Part shown: positions 50,910 through 59,068 of the stretch, one piece after another | Layout: each line of letters opens with the position of its first letter | Position numbering within the stretch: the stretch's first letter is position 1 | Origin: JAGNKE01 sp964583335 | GTDB lineage: Bacteria > Pseudomonadota > Alphaproteobacteria > Micavibrionales > Micavibrionaceae | DNA: 64,000 nt | NCBI GenBank assembly: GCA_964583335.1 | Contig: CAZOVG010000002.1 | Location: forward strand, 248,001 to 312,000 | Direction of reading: 5' to 3' | Notes under the pieces: generated by a model | What the model was told of the DNA's origin: nothing | The model's input: the letters and a program-made list of their open reading frames with translations, nothing else | Database searches by the model: none | Translations under genes and position numbers: made by a program

Positions 50910-53141
50910 ATGACTGAGATTAAAGACAACGCGAACCTGCAACAGGGAGGCGGCCCTTCGGTGGAAGGTGATTCTGCGTCTGATGACGCGGATCTTCTGG
51001 CTGCGCTTGAAACACTGCGCCGGGTTGTGAGCCGCCCTAAAAGAGCGCCACGAGGAACCAACGATGTCTGGGGCTGGTCAACCGATCAGGAGCATGCGCT
51101 GGAACCCGGCACGGAGCCGCGCGATCAAGTCGTTGCAAGAATCAAAAAGTCCCTAGAGCCCGAGGACGGCTTGCCAGCGCCAACGCGTGAAGCCGGTGAG
51201 GCAGCTGTTCTTGAGACGATCGCGCACGTGATTGACGCGATGAAGGATCGTCCGGAATATGCGCAGCATGACCTTAAAAGGATCGTCAAGGCTCTTGAGG
51301 CGGTTGTTTCCGATAAGGTTGGCCCCGGCGACGCGCCGCCTGAACCCTCAAAAATGCTTATCGGCCCGGGCACCAAAAGCAGCCGACAGATCGCAGAGGA
51401 ACTTGCCCAGCCCGTTCTTACGCCCGAGGAAGAAACTCTTGATTACGCTTATATCGCCTCGGATCATCCCACAATTGCCGAGCTGGTGCGCGAGCACGGA
51501 CTTACGACCGTCTGGAATGAGCTTTTGCGCCTTCGCTTTGATTTGCCGAGCAAAAACGAAGAAATAGCCAGTACGTTATGCAAGGTCAGTCTGGCGCTGC
51601 ACGGCGACTATTTATTTCCGAACGTCCCCAATCGCCCTCCCCCTAAGATGTATGTCGACGAAAAGGGTGCGCCGGTTATGTACAACCAGTCGCGCAGCAC
51701 GGATATTTTTCCGCTTGAGCTGTTCTGGGCCGATAGTCAGATTCAAGAAAAACGGGATGTCCTCAAGGCGCTTGAACCCCGGATGGATAAAAGCGGCCGA
51801 AGAGCTGATTATAGTATGGTCGAGGGCCTTGGAGGCACCGTGCCCATTCTTGCGAGCCTTGTCGGTAAACGGGCTCTATGGATTGAGCTTATGCGGCTTC
51901 GCTATGGGGCCGGACCGAAAGATCAGCAATTAAGAGACGACCTTAAAGAGGCTGCTGAGGAAGACCCGAGCTTGCTTGAAATCCCGCCGGGCGAAGAGGC
52001 TGTTCCGCCGCGCCTGATTGCCGAACTTAGAAACGAGGTGGCTTCGATCATGCGGCGGGCAATGGAGTTGCGCGACCACAATATGAAGGCCCGCGAGCAT
52101 CGCTACCGGCTCGAGTCCGGCGAGAACGGGCGCTTTATTCGCCTTGCGCCTTGGAATACTTATGTTCCCTTGCCCCCCAACCCAGGACCGGCAGCTGATG
52201 GAGCGGACCCCAACTCGGGCCATCAGCCCGAAGGATCGGCGGGCAAAGAGATGCCCCCAAAAGGTGAAGACAGTCCGAGTGACCCGAGCTTGCATGCGCT
52301 TGAGACCCTCGATTCTATCGGACGGATTGCCGAGGAGGGTCTCCCCGCTCCGGCAGCAAGCATTCTTGCGGATGCCTTACGCCTTGCAGCCAATCAGATC
52401 GAGCAGCAGACCGGTATCGCCGAGGCTGCCTCGACCAGCTCTGCTTCAGCGAAGGCCAACACACCCCAAAAAATTGAAAAGACTTATGAAGAAGGTTTTA
52501 AAATTATTTACACCGAGGGTCAGCGCGCCAGCCTGATGTTCCCTCCTCTTCCCGAGCGTGTTTACTATCGCGAGCTTCTTACGTATTTCGAGCGCGAGAA
52601 CTACAACAAGGCCAAGAAAAATCACAGCGAGGGGCGGGATTTCAATAATCTCTTCATGAACGGGTATAAAGACGGCTACAAGAAAGAGGTTTGGGGGGGT
52701 AAAAACAGCCCCCTAGCGCATCTCGACCGGAGGCTTTTGTGGGACCAGCTTCACCCGGACGGTCTTGACCCGTCCAACCCCTACTACCCTTTCCCCAAAG
52801 AGTATATTGACTATGCGCTGGGTGTTAGGGCTGCGTATGACGAAACGTATAAAAAATACGAAGAAACCCAGAGAATTTCCGTACAAGGGCCGGTCGCCCG
52901 TCTTAAGCAGGTTTGGAAAGACCATGCAGACGGCGTCCATAACCGTTTGTGGTCGCCCTGGCAGCTTTACTACTGCAAAACCGTCTTCGCCGCGACACTT
53001 GAGTACTCAGAGTATACGAGAAAAACCGGCATGAAGGGCGGTCAGGTTGCGGACTGGCAGGCGCTTCACAGCTTCAGGGACCTCCAACTTCCGAAAAGCC
53101 GCTCATATTTCGAGCCGATCATCGTTAACGATAAGGGTTAA
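50910..53141 (+). CDS. Unknown 743-residue protein with repeated WxELxRLR motif
   Basis: I do not recognise the family. It has no signal peptide or membrane segment. The N-terminus is acidic and low complexity. A motif recurs: LTTVWNELLRLRFDL (about 196-210) and RALWIELMRLRYG (about 320-332), with a weaker RRLLWDQLHPDG (about 604-615). A Pro/Gly-rich linker (about 420-480) divides the protein. The C-terminal half has aromatic-rich segments such as RVYYRELLTYFERENYNK and NGYKDGYKKEVWGG. The start ATG at 50910 is the first with the acidic N-terminus. The glycosyltransferase cassette follows 108 nt later on the same strand. Confidence 0.65.
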   Translation: MTEIKDNANLQQGGGPSVEGDSASDDADLLAALETLRRVVSRPKRAPRGTNDVWGWSTDQEHALEPGTEPRDQVVARIKKSLEPEDGLPAPTREAGEAAVLETIAHVIDAMKDRPEYAQHDLKRIVKALEAVVSDKVGPGDAPPEPSKMLIGPGTKSSRQIAEELAQPVLTPEEETLDYAYIASDHPTIAELVREHGLTTVWNELLRLRFDLPSKNEEIASTLCKVSLALHGDYLFPNVPNRPPPKMYVDEKGAPVMYNQSRSTDIFPLELFWADSQIQEKRDVLKALEPRMDKSGRRADYSMVEGLGGTVPILASLVGKRALWIELMRLRYGAGPKDQQLRDDLKEAAEEDPSLLEIPPGEEAVPPRLIAELRNEVASIMRRAMELRDHNMKAREHRYRLESGENGRFIRLAPWNTYVPLPPNPGPAADGADPNSGHQPEGSAGKEMPPKGEDSPSDPSLHALETLDSIGRIAEEGLPAPAASILADALRLAANQIEQQTGIAEAASTSSASAKANTPQKIEKTYEEGFKIIYTEGQRASLMFPPLPERVYYRELLTYFERENYNKAKKNHSEGRDFNNLFMNGYKDGYKKEVWGGKNSPLAHLDRRLLWDQLHPDGLDPSNPYYPFPKEYIDYALGVRAAYDETYKKYEETQRISVQGPVARLKQVWKDHADGVHNRLWSPWQLYYCKTVFAATLEYSEYTRKTGMKGGQVADWQALHSFRDLQLPKSRSYFEPIIVNDKG

Positions 53142-53249
53142 AAAGGCTTTCGAGGCATTGTTTTCTGGCGTTTTTAATATAAAACGGTATATAATTTGGG
53201 CTTAAAGCAATAAAATAAGAGCCCTGAAGGGCCGAAACAGGGTGTTATC

Positions 53250-54509
53250 ATGGGCAAAGACTCGCACTTTTCTACTCTGACGATCGGTATTCCCGTTCAT
53301 AATGAGGAGCGTTCGCTTCAGGATTCTTACCAGTCTCTGGTCGAGGCCATCAATTACTTGCCGAAATACGTTCAGGTCGAGGTGATTTACTGCCTCAACG
53401 GATGCACGGACCAGAGCGAGAGCATCCTTCGCAATATGACCGGGCCCAGTTCGCGCATGGGCAATTTCGACATCATCGAGTCGCAGCCGGGGAAGATGAA
53501 CGCGCAGCAGGCGATCGTGGCGAACCGGAGATTTAAGGACGGGCCGATCTGTTTTGCCGACGCCGATATCCTGATGGGCCGGAACACCCTCGCCGCCCTG
53601 CACCAGAAGCTGACCAACGATCCCGACTGCATGGTTTCGTACGCGCATGTCGAGCCGCATTACGACAACAAGGCCAACGGCAACCAGAGTTCGTTCCCGG
53701 ACCTGCTGTTCTCCCACTATAATTACCGCAAGCATCAGGCGCCCCGGAATTATTTCCACGGGCGCACCTTCATGTTGCGGGATGCGCATCTTTTCGACGA
53801 GATGGGGCACGACCTCGCCGAACGTGTGGAGCGCGTGCGGAAAGTCGATCCGTGGTTCGTCGAGCATCTGGGGCTGGAAAAAGGCCCGCTCATCGACGAT
53901 ATCTATCTTTCGCGCATGATCGTGGCCGAGCATGGGCTGGCGGCCATCGCCGAGGTGCCGGAGGCGAAAATACTGTTTCATCCGCCCACCACGGTCGAGG
54001 ATTATTTCCGGGTTCTGGAGCGTACGCGCGCGGAGATCAAGCGGTTGGATCTTTTGTATCCCGAGCACGCGCAGATCCAGCAGCAGCATTTCCGCCGCGA
54101 ATTCGAGGACGCAAGCCTTTACATGCCCGAGGGCGAGCGGCTTAAGCTGCGGCTTTTGCGCGAACTGGAGACCGCGTTCCTCAAGCGCGTCGATGACGCC
54201 CTGCTCTCGCCCAGCGAGCGGCAGAACACGTTGGCGCATGCGCACTGGGTGCGGGCGGGCACGACCAAGCAGGCCTTCGGCGGCCTGATCACCGACGAAT
54301 TTTTGAACGGCAGCACGCCGCTCGGCCCGGCTGTCGGGGAGACCCCCGCCGTTCAACCCGGCGACGCGCTGTATGACGGGCAGAAAAGCCCGGAGGAGCG
54401 GCTTAATCCGGGCGGAAGCGGCTTTGTTTCCGGCACCGGGGAACACCCCGATCAGGGGCAGCATCTGCACCATCACGATGACGAGGGGCCCAAGCCCCCG
54501 CTGCATTGA
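53250..54509 (+). CDS. Family 2-type glycosyltransferase
   Basis: 419 residues, soluble, GT-A fold. LTIGIPVHNEERSLQDSYQSL starts the nucleotide-binding half, LNGCTDQSESIL follows, and ICFADADILMG gives the metal-binding DxD (Asp104, Asp106). The acceptor side includes KVDPWFVEHLG and GPLIDDIYLSRMI (possible base). The C-terminus is extended and ends in a His-rich tail (GQHLHHHDDEGPKP). It is first in a four-gene set. Donor and acceptor sugars are unknown. Glucosyl-3-phosphoglycerate synthase is an interesting but unproven analogue. Confidence 0.82.
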   Translation: MGKDSHFSTLTIGIPVHNEERSLQDSYQSLVEAINYLPKYVQVEVIYCLNGCTDQSESILRNMTGPSSRMGNFDIIESQPGKMNAQQAIVANRRFKDGPICFADADILMGRNTLAALHQKLTNDPDCMVSYAHVEPHYDNKANGNQSSFPDLLFSHYNYRKHQAPRNYFHGRTFMLRDAHLFDEMGHDLAERVERVRKVDPWFVEHLGLEKGPLIDDIYLSRMIVAEHGLAAIAEVPEAKILFHPPTTVEDYFRVLERTRAEIKRLDLLYPEHAQIQQQHFRREFEDASLYMPEGERLKLRLLRELETAFLKRVDDALLSPSERQNTLAHAHWVRAGTTKQAFGGLITDEFLNGSTPLGPAVGETPAVQPGDALYDGQKSPEERLNPGGSGFVSGTGEHPDQGQHLHHHDDEGPKPPLH

Positions 54510-54520
54510 GGATCAGGACC

Positions 54521-55246
54521 ATGAGCGAAGGCGCGGGAACACATTTTCAAAATCCTGACTGGGAGGTCGTCGAGGGCGGCCTCAAGGTCAACGGCAAGGT
54601 CTATACCAAGCTCAATCTGGCCTGCGGCGTTCCGGCCGAGCGGCATTTCCCTGAGCCTTGGCTGAATATCGACGCCCAGCCGGGCGCGGCGGACCTTGTG
54701 ATGTCCATCGACGATCTGCCCGAGGAATGGACGGGGCTGTTCGAGGAAGTTCGCGCGTCGCACGTTCTGGAGCATTTTACGCTGGATGAGGCGCCGGAGG
54801 TGATGAACGAATGGGCGCGGGTGACCGCCGAGGGCGGGAAGCTGCGCGTGTGCGTGCCCGATCTGGCGCTGGTCGTGGAATCCTATCTCAAGGGCGTGGA
54901 CCGCAAGGGGCGCGAGGCGTTTTCCGTCGATCACACCACGCATATGCTGACCCAGATTTTCGGGCGCGGCTATGAAAGCCGCGACATGAACCCGTTCATG
55001 CGCCATCATATGCTTTACGATGAGGCGCTTTTGCGCCGAATGTTCGAGAAAACCGGCATGGCGGGCGATGTCGTCGTGTATCCGGTCGCGGAGGACCCCT
55101 CCCAGACGTTTAATCCGCCCATCAAGAACGACGCGAGCAATACGGCCTATACGCTCAATATGTATATGGTCAAGCGTTCGGGCGCGGGGCATGCACCTTC
55201 GGTTTCGCATGAGGCCGACCGGCAGTTCGAGACGGAGCCCGGATAA
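54521..55246 (+). CDS. Class I SAM-dependent methyltransferase
   Basis: 241 residues. KLNLACGVPAERHFPEPWLNIDAQPG holds motif I (LACG) and the acidic residue at the end of the second strand. DLVMSIDDLPEEW and SHVLEHFTLDEAPEVMNEWARVTAEGGKLRVCVPDL give motifs II and III in the COG4627 style. The ATG at 54521 has GAGGA upstream; an in-frame TTG at 54506 is possible. It starts 11 nt after the glycosyltransferase stop, and its own stop overlaps the NUDIX start. O-methylation of the glycosyl product is a reasonable guess. Confidence 0.83.
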   Translation: MSEGAGTHFQNPDWEVVEGGLKVNGKVYTKLNLACGVPAERHFPEPWLNIDAQPGAADLVMSIDDLPEEWTGLFEEVRASHVLEHFTLDEAPEVMNEWARVTAEGGKLRVCVPDLALVVESYLKGVDRKGREAFSVDHTTHMLTQIFGRGYESRDMNPFMRHHMLYDEALLRRMFEKTGMAGDVVVYPVAEDPSQTFNPPIKNDASNTAYTLNMYMVKRSGAGHAPSVSHEADRQFETEPG

Positions 55247-55827
55247 TGCCCGACAAGCAAAACATCCCGCCCGGCAAGATCGACGGGCCGTTTCACGCCG
55301 CAGGCGGCGGGGAGAGCGAGGGCGAGGGCAAAAAGGCCTCCCCCTTCCGGCTTCTTCCGGCGTCTTATCCGATTTCCGACGAGCAGGTCACCGCGACCCT
55401 TCTCGTGCCGTTCATGCAGGACGGGCGCGTGCTTGTGATTGAGCATGCGCGGCGGGGCATCGACATTCCCGGCGGGCACAAGGACGTTTCCGATCGCACT
55501 AATTTCGAGACCGCGCGGCGCGAGCTGTTCGAGGAGAGCGGCGCGTTGATCGGGCATATCGCGCCGTGCCTCGTTCTGAAGAACGACCAGTACACAACAC
55601 CCTCGGGCGATCCGACCTATATGGTCGTGATGACGGGCGTGGTGCAGGAGCTCGGGCGGTTCTCGCCCTCCAACGAAGTCGTGGCGCGGCACCTGCTGAG
55701 CCCCGAGGTGTTTCTTGAGTGTTACGGCGGGGACCACGCCGAAGATATGGCCTTCATCCTTCAGGCCGCGCAGCAGACCATCAACCACGAACGCGGCGAG
55801 GCGCCGGAGTTTCATTCGGGACACTAG
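55246..55827 (+). CDS. NUDIX-fold hydrolase with slightly altered box
   Basis: 193 residues. The NUDIX helix reads GGHKDVSDRTNFETARRELFEESGAL: REL-x-EE-x-GA is intact, but the first Glu of the GX5E spacing is Asp and the spacing is one residue longer. Hydrolysis of a nucleoside diphosphate linked to a sugar or other group is the family role. The first 45 residues are polar and Gly-rich. The start is coupled to the methyltransferase stop (TAATG). It might remove a nucleotide by-product or clean up the donor. Confidence 0.85.
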   Translation: MPDKQNIPPGKIDGPFHAAGGGESEGEGKKASPFRLLPASYPISDEQVTATLLVPFMQDGRVLVIEHARRGIDIPGGHKDVSDRTNFETARRELFEESGALIGHIAPCLVLKNDQYTTPSGDPTYMVVMTGVVQELGRFSPSNEVVARHLLSPEVFLECYGGDHAEDMAFILQAAQQTINHERGEAPEFHSGH

Positions 55828-55853
55828 CCCGCGCAGCAGACGGAGTTCACACC

Positions 55854-56492
55854 ATGGTTTCGCTTAACGCTCCGCCCGTTCTTCTGGATTTCTATTTCAT
55901 GCGCCATGCGGAATCGACCGCGAACCAGAACCGGATCGCGAGCGGTAGCGGATCGGATTCGCGCCTGACCGAGACGGGGCTGGGGCAGGCCGAGCTGGCC
56001 GCCGACTTTCTGGAGAAGGCCGAGCCGCGCATATCCGCGATTTATCATACGCGCATGTACCGGGCGTTCGAATCCGCCGCGCCCGTGCACAGGCGGATCG
56101 GGATCGATCTGCGCGAACACGGCGCGTTCGACGAGCAGATGCTGGGCGAATGGGAGGGCACCTCGTGGGACCGCGTGGGCGAGTTGTTCGCGTCGGGGGA
56201 GGATCCGCCGGGCGGCGAGTCCTACCGCGTGTTTCACGGCCGCGTTCTTGAGGGTCTGCGCGATCTTTCGGAGGCGCAGTCGGTGGACGGGGAAATTCCC
56301 CTGATCGTCTCGCATGGCGGGGTCTGGATGGCGATTCACGCGATCTGCGGCGAGCACGCCGAAGACTGGCCGGAAAATTGCGACATCTACCGCGCGAAAA
56401 TCACCGGAAGCTGGGATTCGCCGCGCCTTGAGGCCGAGCCCGTGTTCCGCCTGCCCCCCGCGCCCGAGCCGGACACTCTGATGAATAATTAG
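55854..56492 (+). CDS. Histidine phosphatase superfamily protein
   Basis: 212 residues. FYFMRHAESTANQN carries the RHG-type motif (Arg17, His18). IYHTRMYRAFESA supplies the second Arg, FDEQMLGEWEGTSWDRV the Glu, and IVSHGGVWMAIHAI the second His. The active site is complete. Such enzymes dephosphorylate sugar phosphates, phosphoglycerate or proteins. Its place behind a glycosyltransferase and methyltransferase is like the GpgP phosphatase of glucosylglycerate synthesis. The start has CGGAG upstream. Confidence 0.87.
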   Translation: MVSLNAPPVLLDFYFMRHAESTANQNRIASGSGSDSRLTETGLGQAELAADFLEKAEPRISAIYHTRMYRAFESAAPVHRRIGIDLREHGAFDEQMLGEWEGTSWDRVGELFASGEDPPGGESYRVFHGRVLEGLRDLSEAQSVDGEIPLIVSHGGVWMAIHAICGEHAEDWPENCDIYRAKITGSWDSPRLEAEPVFRLPPAPEPDTLMNN

Positions 56493-56559
56493 GTCTACCT
56501 TGTCATTTCCGCTCAGGTGGAAGTCCATAAAATTTTATGAACTACAGAGATAGACAGTG

Positions 56560-57015
56560 ATGAACGATCAAAAACCAATTATGCAATTTATGCATGAGTT
56601 TAAAAAAGATTTTTTTGTTCTCACGCGCGGACGCATGAATAGAACCGATTTTTTTTGCTTCAGTTTCATGCTGTTCGGCATAAGCAGCGCTCTGCTCCGT
56701 CTCGGAGGCGGGACAGGTTTACCATCACTCGTTATCGGCTATATTTCTTTGTGTCTGGTCTGCAAACGGCTTCGAGATATTGGCTTCAGCGGCTGGCTTT
56801 TTGTTATACTCTTCTTTCCCGCAATTACTTTTGTTATCTACTCTAATGGGTTAAATGATGATTCAAGCGATTTTGAAATCTTTATTTCTTTCGTGTTTCT
56901 TAGCGGCTTTTTCTTGATGTATATGCTGCTGTTTTTTATTCCGAGCGAAAAACGCGATAATCGGTTTGGCCACTATACTGATCTTAGTTATATGAGATGT
57001 CTCTTTCGAGTTTAA
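56560..57015 (+). CDS. DUF805 membrane protein
   Basis: 151 residues. LTRGRMNRTDFFCFSFMLFGI and KRLRDIGFSGWLFVILFF form the DUF805 pattern (RGRMNR and KRLRDIGxSGW). There are three to four hydrophobic helices. The family is small, inner-membrane and of unknown function. The codons are more AT-rich than in neighbours. The ATG at 56560 is preferred to a GTG three bases earlier. It is convergent with the decarboxylase gene. Confidence 0.85.
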   Translation: MNDQKPIMQFMHEFKKDFFVLTRGRMNRTDFFCFSFMLFGISSALLRLGGGTGLPSLVIGYISLCLVCKRLRDIGFSGWLFVILFFPAITFVIYSNGLNDDSSDFEIFISFVFLSGFFLMYMLLFFIPSEKRDNRFGHYTDLSYMRCLFRV

Positions 57016-57024
57016 GCTTTTTTA

Positions 57025-58197
57025 CTAACCCAGCCGCCCCGCGAAATCGTCGTAGCCGAAGCGTTTGACGAGTTCATATCTTCCGTCTTCATGGAGGATG
57101 CCCAGATCGGGCAGCGGGATGCCGTTGAAGGTGGTGTTCTTGACGAAGCTGTATTGCATCATGTCGGTGAAGATCAGCTTCTGGCCGATCTCCAGATTTT
57201 TCTCGAATTTATAGGTGCCGATCACGTCTCCGGTCATGCAAGTGTTGCCGCCGAGAATATAGGTGTGCGGCTCGCTCGCGCGTTCCTGCTCCACGATCTC
57301 CGCGCCGAGAATTTCGGGCGTGTAGGGCACCTCCAGCACGTCGGGCATGTGGGTGGAGGCGGAGGCGTCGAGGATGGCGATTTTCTGGGCGTGGGGGATG
57401 ATATCCAGCACCGTGGCGACGAGATAGCCGCCGTTCAGAACATGCGCCGCGCCGGGTTCGAGCGTCACGGTGCCCGCGAAATCCTGTTTCAATCTTTTGA
57501 GCGCGGCGATGAGGCGCGGGATGTCGTGATTTTTATGCGTATAGAAATGCCCGCCGCCGAGGTTGAGATGTTTGATCTTCGGCAGGACGAAAGCAAATTC
57601 GGTGCGGAGATGCTCGATAAGTTTTTCAGAATCCTCCGCCAGATTTTCGCAGAGATTATGGACGTGGATCAGGTCGATCTGCGCAAGAACCTCACTGGTC
57701 AGTTCCTCCTTCTGCACGCCGAAGCGCGAACAGGGGGCGGAGGGATCATAGAGGGCGCTGTTCTTCACCAGCGGGAGGCGCGGGTTGACGCGCAGGCCGA
57801 TCACGGCGTTTTTCCGCGCGGCGCGGACGAGCGGCGCGAATTTTTGCAGCTGCGCCACCGAGTTGAAATAAATGTGCGAGGAATATTTCAGGATTTCGCG
57901 CAGCGTCTCGTCGGTATAGGCGGGGCTGTAGGTGTGGACCTCCTTCCCCTCCTCCTCGCTGCCGAAATGCGTGGCGCCGAGGCGGGCCTCATAGAGGCCG
58001 CTGGCCGTGGTGCCGTCGAGAACGTCCCGCATAAACGGAAAGACGGCGGGCATCGCGAAGCCCTTGGTGGCGAGCAGGATTTTGACGCCCGCCTCCGCAC
58101 GGATGCGCTTCGCCTTTTCCATGTTTGCGCGGATCGCCGCGATATCGGCGACGTAGGCGGGTGTTTGGATATTGCCGAGACCTTTGAGATTACTCAT
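57025..58197 (-). CDS. nspC: Carboxynorspermidine / carboxyspermidine decarboxylase
   Basis: PLP enzyme of about 390 residues in the alanine-racemase fold. It removes CO2 from carboxyspermidine to give spermidine. ILLATKGFAMPAVFPF contains the PLP Lys, LRVNPRLPLVKNSALYDPS and LNLGGGHFYTHKNHDI bind cofactor and substrate, and GGNTCMTGDVIGTYKFEKNL supplies the catalytic Cys region with KNTTFNGIPLPDLG at the end. The start at 58197 overlaps the upstream gene by eight bases, so co-translation is likely. The other half of the pathway is the synthase at 59069-60313. Confidence 0.95.
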   Translation of the reverse strand: MSNLKGLGNIQTPAYVADIAAIRANMEKAKRIRAEAGVKILLATKGFAMPAVFPFMRDVLDGTTASGLYEARLGATHFGSEEEGKEVHTYSPAYTDETLREILKYSSHIYFNSVAQLQKFAPLVRAARKNAVIGLRVNPRLPLVKNSALYDPSAPCSRFGVQKEELTSEVLAQIDLIHVHNLCENLAEDSEKLIEHLRTEFAFVLPKIKHLNLGGGHFYTHKNHDIPRLIAALKRLKQDFAGTVTLEPGAAHVLNGGYLVATVLDIIPHAQKIAILDASASTHMPDVLEVPYTPEILGAEIVEQERASEPHTYILGGNTCMTGDVIGTYKFEKNLEIGQKLIFTDMMQYSFVKNTTFNGIPLPDLGILHEDGRYELVKRFGYDDFAGRLG

Positions 58198-58726
58198 CTG
58201 TCGGCGCGGGCGCGGCTTCGGTTTCCGGGGCGCAGGGGGGCGTGTCGGTCGCCAGATAGGGCATCGAAATCCACTGCGCGATGCCGTAAGTCTGGTTGGA
58301 CGGGTCTTTTTCAACGCGGAGCATGGTTTTGTTCACCTGCGTGTCCGAGCCGATGCGCGTCGTGTAGGTGACTTCAAGCGGCACGGTCACGGCCCAAGCG
58401 GAGATGCCCCCGGCCTCCTCCAGAGGCTGGACTTCGGCCGCGCATTTGACCTTGGCGGTCATGGTGTTGCCGGGTTTGCCGATCGGGTTCATCGAGAGCG
58501 AGATATCCAGCGCCTCGTAGAAGGAGGCGAAGCCCTTGGGCGTGAAGTACTGCTTATTCGCGGCCTTGCGCTCCTCGAAATTGGCGTGGTCGAAGGTCAT
58601 GGCTTCGGCGGCGGCCTTTTCGGCCCAGCCCTTGATTTCCTCCTCGGCGGTTTGCGCGTGAAGCGGGCCGGACGCGGCGCACACAATGCCTGCGGCCAGA
58701 GCGAGAGTCAGGATGAGTTTTTTCAT
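58190..58726 (-). CDS. Periplasmic DotI/IcmL-domain protein
   Basis: 178 residues. The signal peptide is LILTLALAAGIVCAASGPLHAQT. The mature part shows AMTFDHANFEERKAANKQYFTPKGFASFYEAL and WAVTVPLEVTYTTRIG, then GIAQWISMPYL; this order resembles the IcmL/DotI domain of type IVB secretion (a fold akin to VirB8). There is no membrane anchor beyond the signal peptide, and no other Dot/Icm gene is in the window, so a secretion role is not proven. A Pro/Glu-rich tail ends it. It overlaps nspC by eight bases. Confidence 0.72.
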   Translation of the reverse strand: MKKLILTLALAAGIVCAASGPLHAQTAEEEIKGWAEKAAAEAMTFDHANFEERKAANKQYFTPKGFASFYEALDISLSMNPIGKPGNTMTAKVKCAAEVQPLEEAGGISAWAVTVPLEVTYTTRIGSDTQVNKTMLRVEKDPSNQTYGIAQWISMPYLATDTPPCAPETEAAPAPTDE

Positions 58727-58782
58727 AGAATACTCCTAATAGGGCAGACTTAATGTAGACTAACAATTCTTAACTAAAACAC

Positions 58783-59058
58783 TTAAAATAAAAGCTCTTG
58801 GGCTTTTTTAACCCATTCTGGCGAAATTTTCGACTTCGCTATTATTTTAAATGCGTCTTTATCGCGCTTATTACGAATTATCCTTCTGGCTTGCGACACT
58901 CTTGTTCGGCTTCCGGATTCAGAGTAGTTTTCATTTTTCATCAGAAATTCTATCGCGTTCTGATTATTAATTTTGCCGTCTGCGAAGATCTCGTAGTGTT
59001 TTATGAAGCACGCATAACCAATAGATCGTAGGCTTCTAAATAACTGTACATCTTTCAT
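58783..59058 (-). CDS. Small unknown AT-rich gene within the polyamine locus
   Basis: 91 residues. Basic, with SLRSIGYACFIKHYEIF, a central DGKINNQNAIEFLMKNENYSES and RVSQARRIIRNKRDKDAF. No family is recognised. Its codons are much more AT-rich than those of the flanking polyamine genes, and it lies between the synthase (stop 59069) and the IcmL-domain gene, so it may be a recent insertion. A helical nucleic-acid-binding protein is conceivable from the basic helices, but that is speculation. Confidence 0.55.
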   Translation of the reverse strand: MKDVQLFRSLRSIGYACFIKHYEIFADGKINNQNAIEFLMKNENYSESGSRTRVSQARRIIRNKRDKDAFKIIAKSKISPEWVKKAQELLF

Positions 59059-59068
59059 TTAAATTACT

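Noticed and set aside
53202..54506. Long open frame antisense to the glycosyltransferase gene
   Set aside because: It is a frame shadow of a GC-rich gene. The plus-strand frame has clear GT motifs; the antisense product has no recognisable domain or ribosome site.
57091..58371. Long open frame antisense to the decarboxylase gene
   Set aside because: The minus-strand frame matches NspC along its length, so the opposite frame is a by-product of codon bias.
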